A DNA stretch of 64,000 nt. It comes from Branchiostoma floridae. Its lineage: Eukaryota > Chordata > Leptocardii > Amphioxiformes > Branchiostomatidae. This document shows, piece by piece, positions 19,371 to 29,412 of the stretch. The position numbers were made by a program, and so were the translations under genes. The DNA is taken from positions 16,617,048-16,681,047 of the forward strand of contig NC_049995.1 of NCBI RefSeq assembly GCF_000003815.2. Reading direction: 5' to 3'. The notes beneath the pieces were generated by a model. The model saw only the letters and a list, made by a program, of their open reading frames with translations, was not told the origin of the DNA and ran no database searches. The stretch's first letter is position 1, and every line of letters starts with the position of its first letter.

Positions 19371-19649
19371 TAATCTCAAAGCAGATTCCTCCGTGGCATA
19401 AGACAGTAACATAAGCTGGGGAAGGGGTTTAGCCGGCAGAGGAGTAAAATTGGCCAATTTTCACGTTGGAGGTAAGTGGACACAAGGAGGAGCGGAAACA
19501 CGTTTCTGAAAAGATCGCCCCTCCCAGTGCCTTTGACCAGCTGCGTCCTGCGGCAGATTCCCCGTGACCAATTTTACTCCTCTGCCGGTTAAACTCCTTC
19601 CCCAGCTTAAAAGGTGTCTTATGCCACGGAGGAATCTGCTTGGAGATTA
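19371..19649. mobile_element. MITE, family E, long form
   Basis: Inverted arms of roughly 85 bp (TAATCTCAAAGCAGATTCCT at the left, AGGAATCTGCTTGGAGATTA at the right) with few mismatches. They enclose a unique centre of about 100 bp. Non-coding. Confidence 0.88.
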
Positions 19650-19711
19650 TGCATTACCAACCTGAAGGAGAAAAGAGTGGCCAGGAAAGCCGAACAAACT
19701 GTAGCTAACAC

Positions 19712-19965
19712 AAAAAGCAGTTACTCAAGCAACTGGATATGATTTTAAAAACGGTCAGATGATTCAACTAGCATCCACTAATTTTCGCCAGTGACACTGC
19801 AAAGCGATCTGGAAGAAACAGGTCTTTTATACCCTAACTATGAATGAAGACAATTTTAGGTGTCCGATAGGTAACGTTGTTTTGTAAGGCAATTTCAGGC
19901 TGAAGACTGACGAAAACTAGTGGATGCTAGTTGGAACGTCCCTGTTGCAATTCAAATAAAGTCAA
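19712..19965. mobile_element. family C-related foldback
   Basis: Begins AAAAAGCAGTTACTCAAGCA like the element at 5031. An inner inverted pair ACTAGCATCCACTA / TAGTGGATGCTAGT (about 19768 and 19917) encloses about 140 bp. The right copy of the outer arm is missing. Confidence 0.65.
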
Positions 19966-20545
19966 AGGCATAACGTCTTCGCTAGGAATAACGCCATAGG
20001 AGCAAACAAAAGTAGAAAATTAGAACCGCTGTAGACGATTGCATATCACGAACTGTCTATACATATAGATCAACATGACTGATTCCACAGGAAGCGTTTC
20101 CGATTCGCAAACTGTTATCACTAAAAACAACTGTAGCATATTCAGCAGATAAACACGCAATCATATGCTAGGATGAAAACCCCTTTCATAAATCATGCTT
20201 AAAGTATTATCTTCAACAATTAGTTTGCAGACGATCTATACACCAATGCAAGATATAAGTGGTGCGATAACAACAATGCGTCGCGATGGTTCAGAAACAG
20301 GAAGACACGTCTGTGGATTTTCTGAGAAAAACGATGGTATCTTTGTTTTAAATCCTCTTCACTGTCTATGAGTATCGGAGAAAGTAGTGAAAGGATCCCG
20401 AACGAAATTGGATCTATATCTATATCTATAAGCACACGCGAAACATTCGTGAAGTATACTTATCTATTTTCACGATAAAACGCATCTAAAAGTATGCTTT
20501 AAGGCATGCTGAAAGACTGGATTTCGTACAGATTAGCGCTCTCTA
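19966..20545. other. unassigned DNA
   Basis: No supported feature beyond a short (CTATAT) run near 20412-20430. Confidence 0.35.
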
Positions 20546-20547
20546 TA

Positions 20548-20872
20548 TTCAAAACACAACGGAGATTTTTTCTTTTATGCTGAAGAAGAGTGATGGATGT
20601 CACTCGAAACGTCCGGAAGTAAATATCCGTTTTTATCCAGTTGTAGAGATTGAATTGTATTTGAATATTGCTTACCTGGATGTCTAACCTTCATAAACGT
20701 ACAACGGAGATTTATTTTCAGACGTTTCAAAATCCATCACTCTTCTTCTGTGTCACATTCGACACATTCTTTGCTCAAACGTCCGTAGGCAAATCTCAGT
20801 TTTTATCCAGTTGTAGAGAGTGAATTATATTTGAACATTATTGACCTGGATGTCTAACCTGCATAAACTAAC
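20548..20872. repeat. two adjacent family A copies
   Basis: Both carry AAACGTCC-type blocks, ATCCAGTTGTAGAGA.TGAATT and the terminal motif TTACCTGGATGTCTAACCTTCAT (20671-20693) or GACCTGGATGTCTAACCTGCAT (about 20844-20865). The first matches 690-760 almost exactly and also has the terminal motif that copy lacks. Confidence 0.75.
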
Positions 20873-21185
20873 TGCTCCCTATCTTCGATCATGGCTAATC
20901 AAATAATTCGCCCCCCTCCCCCCACAACGACCTGGAGGTCAGGAAACGAGGTGGGTGGGTAAAGGGATATCTTGAGCAATATACATTATAGGATACACTC
21001 TGATCCTTCGATATTCTCAGGCAAGCTAAGGGCAATTTGGATATGATTGCACGTCAAGGCAATACTGAGTTTGAATTATGATAAGGACCGATACAATCTA
21101 TGAGCTATCTTGGTGAAAATAAGGGGTAATAGCAATGCGTACATCCGGCTAGGGACTGCAGTGCTACGTTTTAGTCTTGACTATG

Positions 21186-21612
21186 GGTGGGTGCCGGTAT
21201 ATAACAACCAGGTCCAGAGGATCAGGCCCTGGTCCGGACCTGAACCTGGACCTGATTCAGTATGTGAAAACATGTCAATGGACGATACTCAAAACAATGG
21301 CCCATTTCGCTACAAAGAAATCTGTTTTGTGGAGTATTTGACTCCCACCGACGTTTTAAAATCCTGCAAGAGCTGCCTCTGTATGATTGACTAGAAAACT
21401 TTGTAGAAACGAGTATATATTATTAAGCTCTATTCGGCTTCGCTCTTGTTATTTTCTTCGACCGGTCAGCCCCAAAATGTGTGAATTCCTGATCATATAA
21501 TCTGTTTATTTTCTAATACGTCCAACATCCGGTCCACCGAATTTTCTTAGATCCGGCTTTTTCCGGACCGGTCCAATCTGAAAAACCGGTTTTGTACCGG
21601 TACACTGTATCC
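21186..21612. mobile_element. hAT-like MITE, short relative of 7138-8898
   Basis: Shares ATGGGTGGGTGCCGGTAT, CCTGGACCTGATTCAGTATG, TACAAAGAAATCTGTTT and a right end with AAAACCGGTTTTGTACCGGT with the 7.1-kb element, but has no internal insertion. It supplies a pre-insertion reference for that site. The open frame at 21110-21394 crosses it and is not a gene. Confidence 0.8.
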
Positions 21613-21814
21613 CTAGTCTTGACTGTTTTGTATGTTTGCCATCATTATCGTTCTGTAAAAGTATGTTTTTCATCAGCAATTAAAAGAATGATTTAAGTTT
21701 AAAAATCACTCTCTAAAGAAACTCGCAGTTTCGATGCAACTGTGCTGTGAAAACTTCAGTGCTGTAAGAATTTGTTGTTTCAGCAAACGGTGAGCTGCGC
21801 AATGTGCCAATCTT

Positions 21815-21951
21815 TAATCTCCAACCAGATCCACGGTGCGTAATGTATAGTATCAAACTACGTAGGTGCCCGTTTGACTCCCTTAGCCGGCTATACTCCC
21901 TGGCCAGCTTTGATACTATCTTATGGCACCGTAGGATCTGCTTGTAGATTA
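21815..21951. mobile_element. MITE, family E, short form
   Basis: Ends TAATCTCCAACCAGATC and GATCTGCTTGTAGATTA, arms with ATAGTATCAAA against TTTGATACTAT. The arms are partly deleted on the left. Confidence 0.75.
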
Positions 21952-22243
21952 GCCAATCTTGTCCCTGAACTATCTTTCAATCCAATCCAAAGGAGACATA
22001 GCTGGTTCGAAAATTGAGTTATTAAGGCCGGCGGTGGCCCGACGGACCGGCACTGCTCCAATTTTACGTGGATTTTGATACCGTGTTGATAAGATTGCGG
22101 AAGCCGACCAGACGATTTGTTATCACTGCTCGACAGGCCCTGCCTTATGTAACGCTTTAATGGCTTTATTGAAAGCAAGATAAATTTTCAATGAGCTTCG
22201 AGCAACTTGTTTCCAGAGGTCTCCACTGGTTTATGGCCCGTAA

Positions 22244-22496
22244 AGGCCCCCTCTCACTTGACGTGCGGCACGCTTGCGGCATTGCTGCGTTCGGAAGATG
22301 CTCAACGAATTTCAGAGATAAAGAAGTTCTGAACGAATTTTCTTACTTGTTGTATATTTTGTCGTCTTTTATGTTATACTGTTACGTATTGCGCAATATC
22401 TCACCATATAAATTAAGGATTGTAATACAAACAGTGACGCAGTGAACGAACGCAGCAATGCCGCAAGCGTGCCGCACGTCAAGTGAGAGGGGGCCT
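22244..22496. mobile_element. MITE with 50-bp perfect TIRs and TAA duplication
   Basis: The first 50 bp (AGGCCCCCTCTCACTTGACG...) and the last 50 bp are exact reverse complements. TAA flanks both sides (22241-22243 and 22497-22499). A 3-bp TWA target duplication suggests PIF/Harbinger. Perfect TIRs indicate recent activity. A diverged relative is at 52499-52740. Confidence 0.88.
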
Positions 22497-22799
22497 TAAG
22501 ATCAATTGTGAAATATCTGCCTTACATAACGCTTGAAAGCAATATAAATTTTCAGTGAGTTTAGAGTAACTTGGTTCGTGAGGTCTCCACTTTTGTAAGT
22601 TCATTGATGAAGTCTCTGTACTGCACAGGAAAGGATGTATTCTTCCATTCTTAGTAAGACTGTTAAACGAGCATAGCTAAACAATAGAAGACTTGGAATG
22701 TTCTAATCACAAATGTATGTTTCCGTCTCTTGCCTATACATGATGTGTTTATATAAAGTTTTAAAAGATACTTCGTTTTAGTGTGTATAAGTGTTATTC

Positions 22800-22978
22800 A
22801 TCAGATAGTCTTTAACTCGATGTATTAAGGATTTGATGGAAAAAAACGTGCAATTCAGCCAATTGGCTGCCAAATGTTTTTACTGAAGTTGTGTTGTGCA
22901 ACAAATTCATTCATTCATTCATTCATTCATTCATTCATTCATTCATTCATTCATTCATTCATTCATTCATTCATTCAT
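22800..22978 (+). mobile_element. LINE 3' tail with ATTC microsatellite
   Basis: AATTCAGCCAATTGGCTGCC followed by TGTGTTGTGCAACAAATTCATT leads into about 17 units of ATTC (22907-22976). CATT-type tails are typical of CR1/L2-like LINEs; here the tail has expanded as a microsatellite. Confidence 0.75.
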
Positions 22979-23013
22979 GTGTTCGTTTAGTTGCTTAATC
23001 ATAATATTTACCT

Positions 23014-23247
23014 TTACGAGACGGTAACATATTGTTTTTGTCCAGTTTCTTTATTCTCTCTTTCTTCCGTAATAAGGCTATTGACCTCGTCCAGGCGACT
23101 GTCACCATGGTTACTGGTAAAGTAGCAGACACCCCGTGGTGTGCAATTACATGATGTGGCAAGTGGCAGGACAGAGCTGGAGGGGCTGGTCACCGATCTC
23201 ACACTGAATGCGTTTGAGTAAGAATATAAACAGGCATTTATTTTTTT
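23014..23247 (-). pseudogene. possible exon, member of a duplicated short ORF family
   Basis: The minus frame is open for about 77 codons to TAA at 23016-23014. It reads SVTSPSSSVLPLAT, then CNCTPRGVCYFTSNHGD and a charged end LITEERENKETGQKQYVTVS. Diverged relatives starting MVTSPxSSVLxLAT occur in tandem at 26.1-26.7 kb on the same strand. The product is unknown to me. The Ser/Thr-rich start and charged tail look protein-like, but no convincing acceptor is seen. Confidence 0.3.
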
Positions 23248-23367
23248 AGGCTAGACTATTTGAAGGTAAATATTTATGTATTTGCCTGCAAATGTTATCT
23301 TTTTAGTTTTCCATCTTACTTTCTCACTTCTGCATGTCTGCAGATCTTAGGTTACAACCCGTACTTT

Positions 23368-23610
23368 TTTTTATTCACATTTATTTAACGAGGATTTGAT
23401 AAAAAGCAAAATTGCTTATCTGAGTCTTCTCCTCTTACACATGACAAAAATAAGGACACACATACAAAATAACGAACACTAAATAACATAGTCAAAAGAT
23501 AATGATAACGACGTGAAAATAAACAAGGAATCAAGTAACAGAGTGAACGTGCAGCTGGTTTACAAACTTAGGAATAATCAAATAAGGCTATACAATCAAC
23601 TAAAACTAAA
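23368..23610 (-). mobile_element. LINE 3' end, minus orientation
   Basis: Read on the minus strand, the segment ends ...AAATCCTCGTTAAATAAATGTG then an A-rich tail. The GTTAAATAAA ending is shared in style with the LINE tails at 48360 and 35975. No coding part remains. Confidence 0.55.
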
Positions 23611-23918
23611 AACGAAAACCCGTACTTGTCAGAGGTAACTTCCATGTCATCGACCTTCTATACAGAAGACTTAAAAGCTAAGCGTATCCTCCTTTAGAGC
23701 CTTAAGTGTCCATTAGCGCTGCTTACTTTGGCGTATTCTGACTCAAAGTCTTTAAGTCTTTACCTCTTAAGACATCAACCAGCATATCCACCGATTGGCC
23801 TGATGCAACTGCCGCAGACAATTCTATCAATCTGCGCTTTTATTCAGATCCCACAACTGCACAAGACATGCCCTAATTTGGCACCCACCCCGGCCACTGC
23901 GGCAAGTTTGCGGCGTCG
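23611..23918. other. unassigned DNA
   Basis: No supported feature; a short block near 23862-23900 resembles 25928-25975, suggesting old local duplication. Confidence 0.3.
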
Positions 23919-23991
23919 CTGCGTAGTCTCTACCAGACTCCGCATCGCTGGAAAATCGTAGAAATGGAACAAATAGAGGAGTAAGCTGACC

Positions 23992-24772
23992 AGAGGAATA
24001 TAACCGGCCAGGGAACAGCTCGCGATCCTAGACTCCGGATCGCTGGAAAATCGTAGAAATGGAACAAATAGAGAGGAATATAACCGGCCAGGGAACAGCT
24101 CGCGATCCTAGACTCCGGATCGCTGGAAAATCGTAGAAATGGAACAAATAGAGAGGAATATAACCGGCCAGGGAACAGCTCGCGATCCTAGACTCCGGAT
24201 CGCTGGAAAATCGTAGAAATGGAACAAATAGAGAGGAATATAACCGGCCAGGGAACAGCTCGCGATCCTAGACTCCGGATCGCTGGAAAATCGTAGAAAT
24301 GGAACAAATAGAGAGGAATATAACCGGCCAGGGAACAGCTCGCGATCCTAGACTCCGGATCGCTGGAAAATCGTAGAAATGGAACAAATAGAGAGGAATA
24401 TAACCGGCCAGGGAACAGCTCGCGATCCTAGACTCCGGATCGCTGGAAAATCGAAGAAATGGAACAAATAGAGAGGAATATAACCGGCCAGGGAACAGCT
24501 CGCGATCCTAGACAAAGGATCGCTGGAAAATCGTAGAAATGGAACAAATAGAGAGGAATATAACCGGCCAGGGAACAGCTCGCGATCCTAGACTCCGGAT
24601 CGCTGGAAAATCGTAGAAATGGAACAAATAGAGAGGAATATAACCGGCCAGGGAACAGCTCGCGATCCTAGACTCCGGATCGCTGGAAAATCGTAGAAAT
24701 GGAACAAATAGAGAGGAATATAACCGGTCAGGGAACAGCTCGCGATCCTAGACTCCGGATCGCTGGAAGATC
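23992..24772 (+). repeat. 80-bp tandem array, about 10 copies
   Basis: CGCTGGAAAATCG recurs every 80 bp exactly from 24041 to 24761. Units are almost identical; variants include one GAAGAAAT near 24451 and one GACAAAGG near 24512. The unit is wholly contained in the arm of family G. Confidence 0.97.
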
Positions 24773-24924
24773 GCAGACGTGTCCCAATACTATAGAAAAT
24801 ATCCATGCTGTGTAACTCCGACACATCTTCTGGAGCTGCGCTCATCTCTGAGACCGGCATTCTGAGTCACTTTTTGCTGAAACTCAACTCTTGTTTTAGC
24901 ATACTTTCCCTACCTGACACGCAC

Positions 24925-25024
24925 NNNNNNNNNNNNNNNNNNNNNNNNNNNNNNNNNNNNNNNNNNNNNNNNNNNNNNNNNNNNNNNNNNNNNNNNNNNN
25001 NNNNNNNNNNNNNNNNNNNNNNNN
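24925..25024. other. assembly gap (100 N)
   Basis: Exactly 100 N, the conventional size for an unknown-length gap. It falls at the start of the inverted right arm. Confidence 0.99.
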
Positions 25025-25132
25025 ATCGCGGGCTGTTCCCTGGCCGGTTATATTCCTCTGTCCGGCTTACTCCTATTTGTTCCATTTCTACGATGTTTTC
25101 CAGCGATTCCCGGATGTTGGTAGAGACTGTCG

Positions 25133-25346
25133 CTGCGTCCTGGATTGGATTTGTGTTACCATTGACGTTATGATGGGAATAGCATGCAAAACGTACACTT
25201 ACGACTAAAAAGACATCAAAACACAGGAAGCGTGACGAGATTCGTTTTTTTTTTTTTGTCGATGGAATTCGCTAAGCGCAGCGACGCAAACGAAACGTAC
25301 TTTTCAATGACTGTGAACGTTTGCGGCATCGTTGAATTTTTGTTAC
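25133..25346. other. unassigned DNA
   Basis: A poly-T run lies at 25246-25257. The block ATGCAAAACGTACA...TTCGTTTT...TCGATGGAATTCG has a diverged second copy at about 25744-25830, so the hAT-like element between them entered a duplicated segment. Confidence 0.4.
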
Positions 25347-25354
25347 CATTGGCT

Positions 25355-25718
25355 CAGGGTTGTAGCCAGCCTGAAATCATTTTCAGTCCCCTTGATTTTG
25401 AATGGGAATCCTATCGAGCACCTAAGGCATGGCGAGACATTGCCCGTCATTTCTAGGGGTCTGTGCCCCAGAAAAATTGTAAATCAAGACCCTCTGAAAC
25501 ACTATTTCCTGCATTTTGAGGTGCAAATTTTGCTTGTAGACTAAGCTGTTCAGTGGCATCTGATTTGGTGAAGAAGAACATCTGGGTTTCAGTTTTTTTA
25601 ATATCTTTACATATCAATTTTGTCTGTCCCAGGGGACTGAATGGGGAAAACTTTTTTTCAGTCCCCAGCTGCAAAATTCCTTCAAAGGACTGAAGGACAG
25701 GTGCTGACTACAACCCTG
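25355..25718. mobile_element. hAT-type MITE with 8-bp target duplication
   Basis: Ends CAGGGTTGTAGCCAGCCTG and CAGGTGCTGACTACAACCCTG are imperfect inverted repeats. CATTGGCT is perfectly duplicated outside both ends (25347-25354 and 25719-25726). The 364-bp body has CAGTCCCC near both ends and no transposase. TSD size and CAGGG termini place it in hAT. Confidence 0.92.
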
Positions 25719-26160
25719 CATTGGCTTCATAAAAGGACAATCATGCAAAACATACAAGTATGGCTTAAAGGACAGAAACCAACATTGGGTATGAAAGGTT
25801 CGTTTTGATCGATGAAATCCGTTGTGCGCTCTTTCAAATTGCTAAACCTCAGCAACGTACCACAACTTCCGTAAATGAGGTACCCCTTTAAAACTCCTGC
25901 GTCCATTCAGTTGATTTGAGCTTCCCACCACTACATGAGGCAGGCCCTACTAGTAATTTGGGACCCACTCTCCCAGAACGGCTGCGTGCTTCCTTCGTTA
26001 GGTGCCAAGTCACGGGGATATCGATTGCTATACCGGTAGTGGTTTCGCATGTTTAAATGCACTCTGGTATTCACTGGTAATCAAGAACATTTACTCTGTG
26101 TCTGATGCTTCTTTAAATTCCTGTTTTGTCAAACGTACTCAAATCTACGCAATGGAAAAG

Positions 26161-26304
26161 TCATTTAAACTTAGTAACATCAGGATGAGTAACCTGAATG
26201 TCATTGATAAGGTCTTGCTCATTTGTTATACCGTTTGTTACCGTTTCTGTGCTTGGGCAGTATGTAGCAAGACGCAGGACAGAGCTGAAGGGGCTGGTTA
26301 CCAT
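26161..26304 (-). pseudogene. short ORF, best-preserved unit of the array
   Basis: ATG at 26304 to TGA at 26163-26161, 47 residues: MVTSPFSSVLRLATYCPSTE, then TVTNGITNEQDLINDIQ. Similarity to the 23.1-kb copy is at protein as well as DNA level. Function unknown; it may be one exon of a duplicated gene or a non-coding duplicate. Confidence 0.25.
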
Positions 26305-26780
26305 ATGTATGAGTAAGAATAAATAGCAGTACTTTTTCAGGCTAGACTTATAAATTAGCACATCCTGTTGAAACTTTGTCTGTTCTTGGACAGTGTGTAG
26401 CAAGTGACAGGATAAAACTGGAGGGGCTGGTCACCATATATTATTGAATTTTTCAGGCTAGACTCATAATTATGCACTGTGTGTAGCGCTTCTTTAAATT
26501 CATGTTTTGGCAAACGTACTGACATGTATGCAATAACACAGTTAGTTAACATCAGCAACAGCGGAAGGTATAATCTGAATGTCGTTCATGATACTAGCTC
26601 ATTTGCCAAGGCGTTAGCAACCGTCTCTACAGCATGTAGCAAGTGGCAGGACAAAGCTGCAGGGGCTGGTCACCATATATTATTGAATTTGTTAGGCTTG
26701 ACTCATAATTGAACACATTATGTGTGTCCAATGCTTATTTGCTTCCTGCTTTGGAAAGGTACTGACATGTACGCAATAAC

Positions 26781-26858
26781 TAGCCTGGAATCCAGCCGTG
26801 TTGTGCTTTAGTCTGCTACCTTAGGGGAGCGACCAAAGGACAACTGTATTCCAGGCTA
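26781..26858. mobile_element. 78-bp mini-MITE with 9-bp target duplication
   Basis: Ends TAGCCTGGAATCCAG and CTGTATTCCAGGCTA pair with one mismatch. CGCAATAAC is duplicated exactly at 26772-26780 and 26859-26867. A 9-bp duplication is what MULE-type elements make. It sits inside one unit of the array described above. Confidence 0.88.
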
Positions 26859-26945
26859 CGCAATAACACAGTTATTTAACATCAGCAACAGCAGTATGAG
26901 TAACATGGATGTCATTGATAAGACTCGCTCATTTGTCACGCCGTG

Positions 26946-27190
26946 AAAACAAGTCGTGCTAAGATTTCCTGAATAATGTAACCTACAACAAATTAGACTT
27001 TACGGCATTATTCTGCCACTGCGGCATCGAATATTTGTTCCTTGAATATTGGTATGGAATGGAATAGAGTTGTTTCATCTTATATACGTAGAAAAGTGAC
27101 ACAAAAATGACTTTAATAATTGATGTTCTACAACCCAGAGTCGGGCTAATATTGCTTAGGTTGCCTTTAAGAATACGTTAAAACGATAAG
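26946..27190. other. unassigned DNA
   Basis: No supported feature. Confidence 0.3.
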
Positions 27191-27194
27191 TAGA

Positions 27195-27955
27195 CATAAC
27201 TCCTGTAATTGTTAAAGACCGCAGGTGAACCTTTAAAACTACACCCCCCCCATCCCTGTGGGCTCTGTCTCACTCAAGTTTCATCAAATTAATTACACTT
27301 TTAAAATGAAATCTATAAACCCATCCACCTGTAACTGTGTTCTGTTTGCACTACTATCAACCTCAATAGTTTCACTTATGCATCTACAGCCGTGGCTACC
27401 TCTCTAATGTCACTTCTACAAGTATTTTTTACAAGTATTATTAGAGCTACAAAATGAAATATATTTCTAGTTGGTTACTTTTTTTTACCATCTCCGTATG
27501 GGAAAAATGTGTTTATTTTTCAGAGTCAGGCCCAAATTAATGGATGCGCTAGCGCTGTTGTCAAACGTAAATACATGAAAACGATCTGGAGTCATAACAA
27601 CTGTAAATGTTAAAGACCGCTGGTGAACTCGCCAAACAACACACCCTTCCTCCCAGAGGATATTTTCCCACTCAGGTTTAATCAAATTAATTACACTTGA
27701 TCAAAGCTGTACATGATTGGTCTAACAAAAACCATCAATCCCTCCAACCCGTAACTGTGTCCTGTCTGTATTACTATCAACCTCAATAATAAGTAGACAC
27801 AACTCTTGTAATTGTTACAGACCGTAGGTGAACTCTCCAAACAACACGCCCCTCATCCCTGTGGACTCTGTCCCACTCAAGTTTAATCAAATCAATTACA
27901 CTTAATCAAACCTGCGCTATAAATCCCCCACCCGTAACTGTGCTCTGCCTGTGCT
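27195..27955 (+). repeat. three-copy repeat, about 170-200-bp unit
   Basis: TGTAATTGTTA.AGACCG..GGTGAAC, CCCCATCCCTGTGG, TCAATTACACTT and CCCGTAACTGTG.TCTG recur at about 27205, 27600 and 27805. Non-coding on the plus strand. Confidence 0.8.
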
Positions 27956-28108
27956 ACTGAACATCCCAAAGTGTAAGTACAACCGAGAAATCAGCCCAGC
28001 AGTATAGGCTAATTCGGTTAACACAACATTGTTAGTTTTCATAGCGAGCAGCCAGAAAGGAAGCAATAAGACAGCAAACTGTGTAAGCAATACCCCGTGA
28101 GAGTTCAC
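27917..28108 (-). pseudogene. hydrophobic ORF, copy 1
   Basis: The minus frame reads FAVLLLPFWLLAMKTNNVVL, then TELAYTAGLISRLYLHFGMF, with a possible acceptor (TTGCTTACACAG) just before it. Two hydrophobic stretches separated by a polar loop would suit a membrane helical hairpin, and ISRLY sits where a GPCR would have NPxxY, but the key NP is absent. A second copy (28369-28551 frame) keeps NNVVLTELAYTVGLISRLYL but is frameshifted upstream. Confidence 0.25.
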
Positions 28109-28645
28109 GGCGTCTTTGACGTGATGTTATATAATGAATGGATGAATGAAGACCTTTAGTGTACGTTTCCGCTCTCACAAGCTAAGAAAATGCCAATATG
28201 ATAAAGTTCTAAGTAGTTTGAACAATCTTAAGTACAATAACTGGTGTAGTAAAAACGTGCTCTTTCTACATCTTTCTACATAGTCTAATGTATGCTAGTA
28301 TGCACAAGTTCAACTTCTTCTCGTTTCTTAAGACAGTTGTAAATATAAAAGCGGATGAAGCTTAAGATTCATGGCTTGTTTAATTGCAAACCCTTGATGA
28401 TTATTAATTTTACCTTTCTCTTCGTTAATTTACCCTTTCGACTTGATTTCGCTCTGTCTGCGCTACCGAACATCCCAAAGTGTAAGTACAACCGAGAAAT
28501 CAGACCAACAGTATAGGCTAATTCGGTTAACACAACATTGTTAGTTCTCATAGCGAGCAGTCAGAGAGGAAGTAATAAGACAGGAAACTGTGTAAGTTAA
28601 TACCCCAGGAGATTTCACGGCGTCTTTGGCGTAATGTTATAATAA
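27945..28645 (+). repeat. duplicated block
   Basis: CATCCCAAAGTGTAAGTACAACCGAGAAATC through CACGGCGTCTTTG.CGT.ATGTTATA occurs at 27963-28130 and 28470-28643. Its distal part recurs at 29527-29680, where it continues as GTGTACGTTTCCGCTCTCACAAGC as in copy 1. Confidence 0.88.
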
Positions 28646-28735
28646 ATTAATTTTATTTGCTGAACAATCGCACAAAGTACAATGTATGACAATCAATAGC
28701 AACTAATATCTATACAAATATATATAATAAAGGGT
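28646..28735 (-). mobile_element. LINE 3' tail fragment, minus orientation
   Basis: Read on the minus strand: ...TACATTGTACTTTGTGCGATTG then TTCAGCAAATAAAATTAATT. The TACAAAGTACAATG-type ending is the same class as the fragments at 4848 and 60428. Confidence 0.45.
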
Positions 28736-28885
28736 TAATGCCCGGCCGANNNNNNNNNNNNNNNNNNNNNNNNNNNNNNNNNNNNNNNNNNNNNNNNNNN
28801 NNNNNNNNNNNNNNNNNNNNNNNNNNNNNNNNNNNNNNNNNNNNNNNNNACACCGAGGATAAGGCGGGGCATTAACGATATTATC
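28736..28885. repeat. inverted repeat spanning an assembly gap
   Basis: GTTAATGCCCGGCC left of the gap pairs with GGCGGGGCATTAAC to its right. The outer right sequence GATATTATCATATAGCC recurs inverted at 29504-29522, so this and 29412-29522 may be parts of one family. Confidence 0.5.
28750..28849. other. assembly gap (100 N)
   Basis: Exactly 100 N, size unknown, inside an inverted repeat. Confidence 0.99.
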
Positions 28886-29410
28886 ATATAGCCTATCCAA
28901 CTGACAGTTATTTCACACAAATTCATTTATAACAAATAAACACTTTAATACATTACATAAAAATACATTTGCAATATATATATTGTACAATAGTGTCTAT
29001 ATATAATACAAACATTAAACTATTTCATCATCATCATTTAAGTAATAATTCTAACTAATCATCTGTTTGTGAGATAGCATATCAGCATCAACATGTGGCT
29101 TATTTGCAATACAAACTACATGTATTAAGTGGAGTCCTGGTACCCCCCATGCAGAGCCTTTTCGCTTGGGCACGACAAAGTACGTATATATGAAGTGATT
29201 TAGGAAGGTACCGGCTTAATCACGTTAGAAAGCCATAATGAAAATGTGTAAAATCAGCATAATTCCTTTTCAAGTATCCCTGTATTCCCCATGTGGAGCC
29301 CTAATTAACATAACCAATCAATCATAATATTTTTGACAGTTATGCATGGTTTACACACAAACAACAGTACAAAAAAATTTCATGACTGTCCCCTGTATAA
29401 TGGTGCGGTC
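28886..29410. other. unassigned AT-rich DNA
   Basis: No supported feature. Confidence 0.3.
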
Positions 29411-29412
29411 CA

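Larger units (their letters stand above)
23919..25132. mobile_element. inverted-repeat element, family G, with an amplified arm
   Basis: Left arm (GTCGCTGCGTAGTCTCTACC...) and right arm (25025-25132, ending GGTAGAGACTGTCGCTGCGT) are inverted copies. Both include CGCTGG, ATCGTAGAAATGGAACAAAT and AATATAACCGGCCAGGGAAC. In the left arm an internal 80-bp stretch has been amplified into an array. The middle contains a 100-bp assembly gap. Confidence 0.8.
26030..26945 (-). repeat. tandem array of about 240-bp exon-like units
   Basis: GGACA.AGCTG.AGGGGCTGGT.ACCATAT occurs at about 26277, 26407 and 26648, with partner block TACTGACATGTA.GCAATAAC and AACATCAGCAACAGC at 26517-26557 and 26763-26893. On the minus strand the units begin MVTSP.S.VL.LAT. 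The copy at 26304-26161 stays open for 47 codons (LINDIQVTHPDVTKFK end); others stop or shift frame early. It is related to 23014-23247. Confidence 0.65.

Noticed and set aside
23992-24772. CRISPR-like array
   Set aside because: Units are contiguous 80-bp tandem repeats without variable spacers, in eukaryotic DNA.
24805-25173. 122-codon ORF
   Set aside because: Crosses the 100-N gap and repeat arms.
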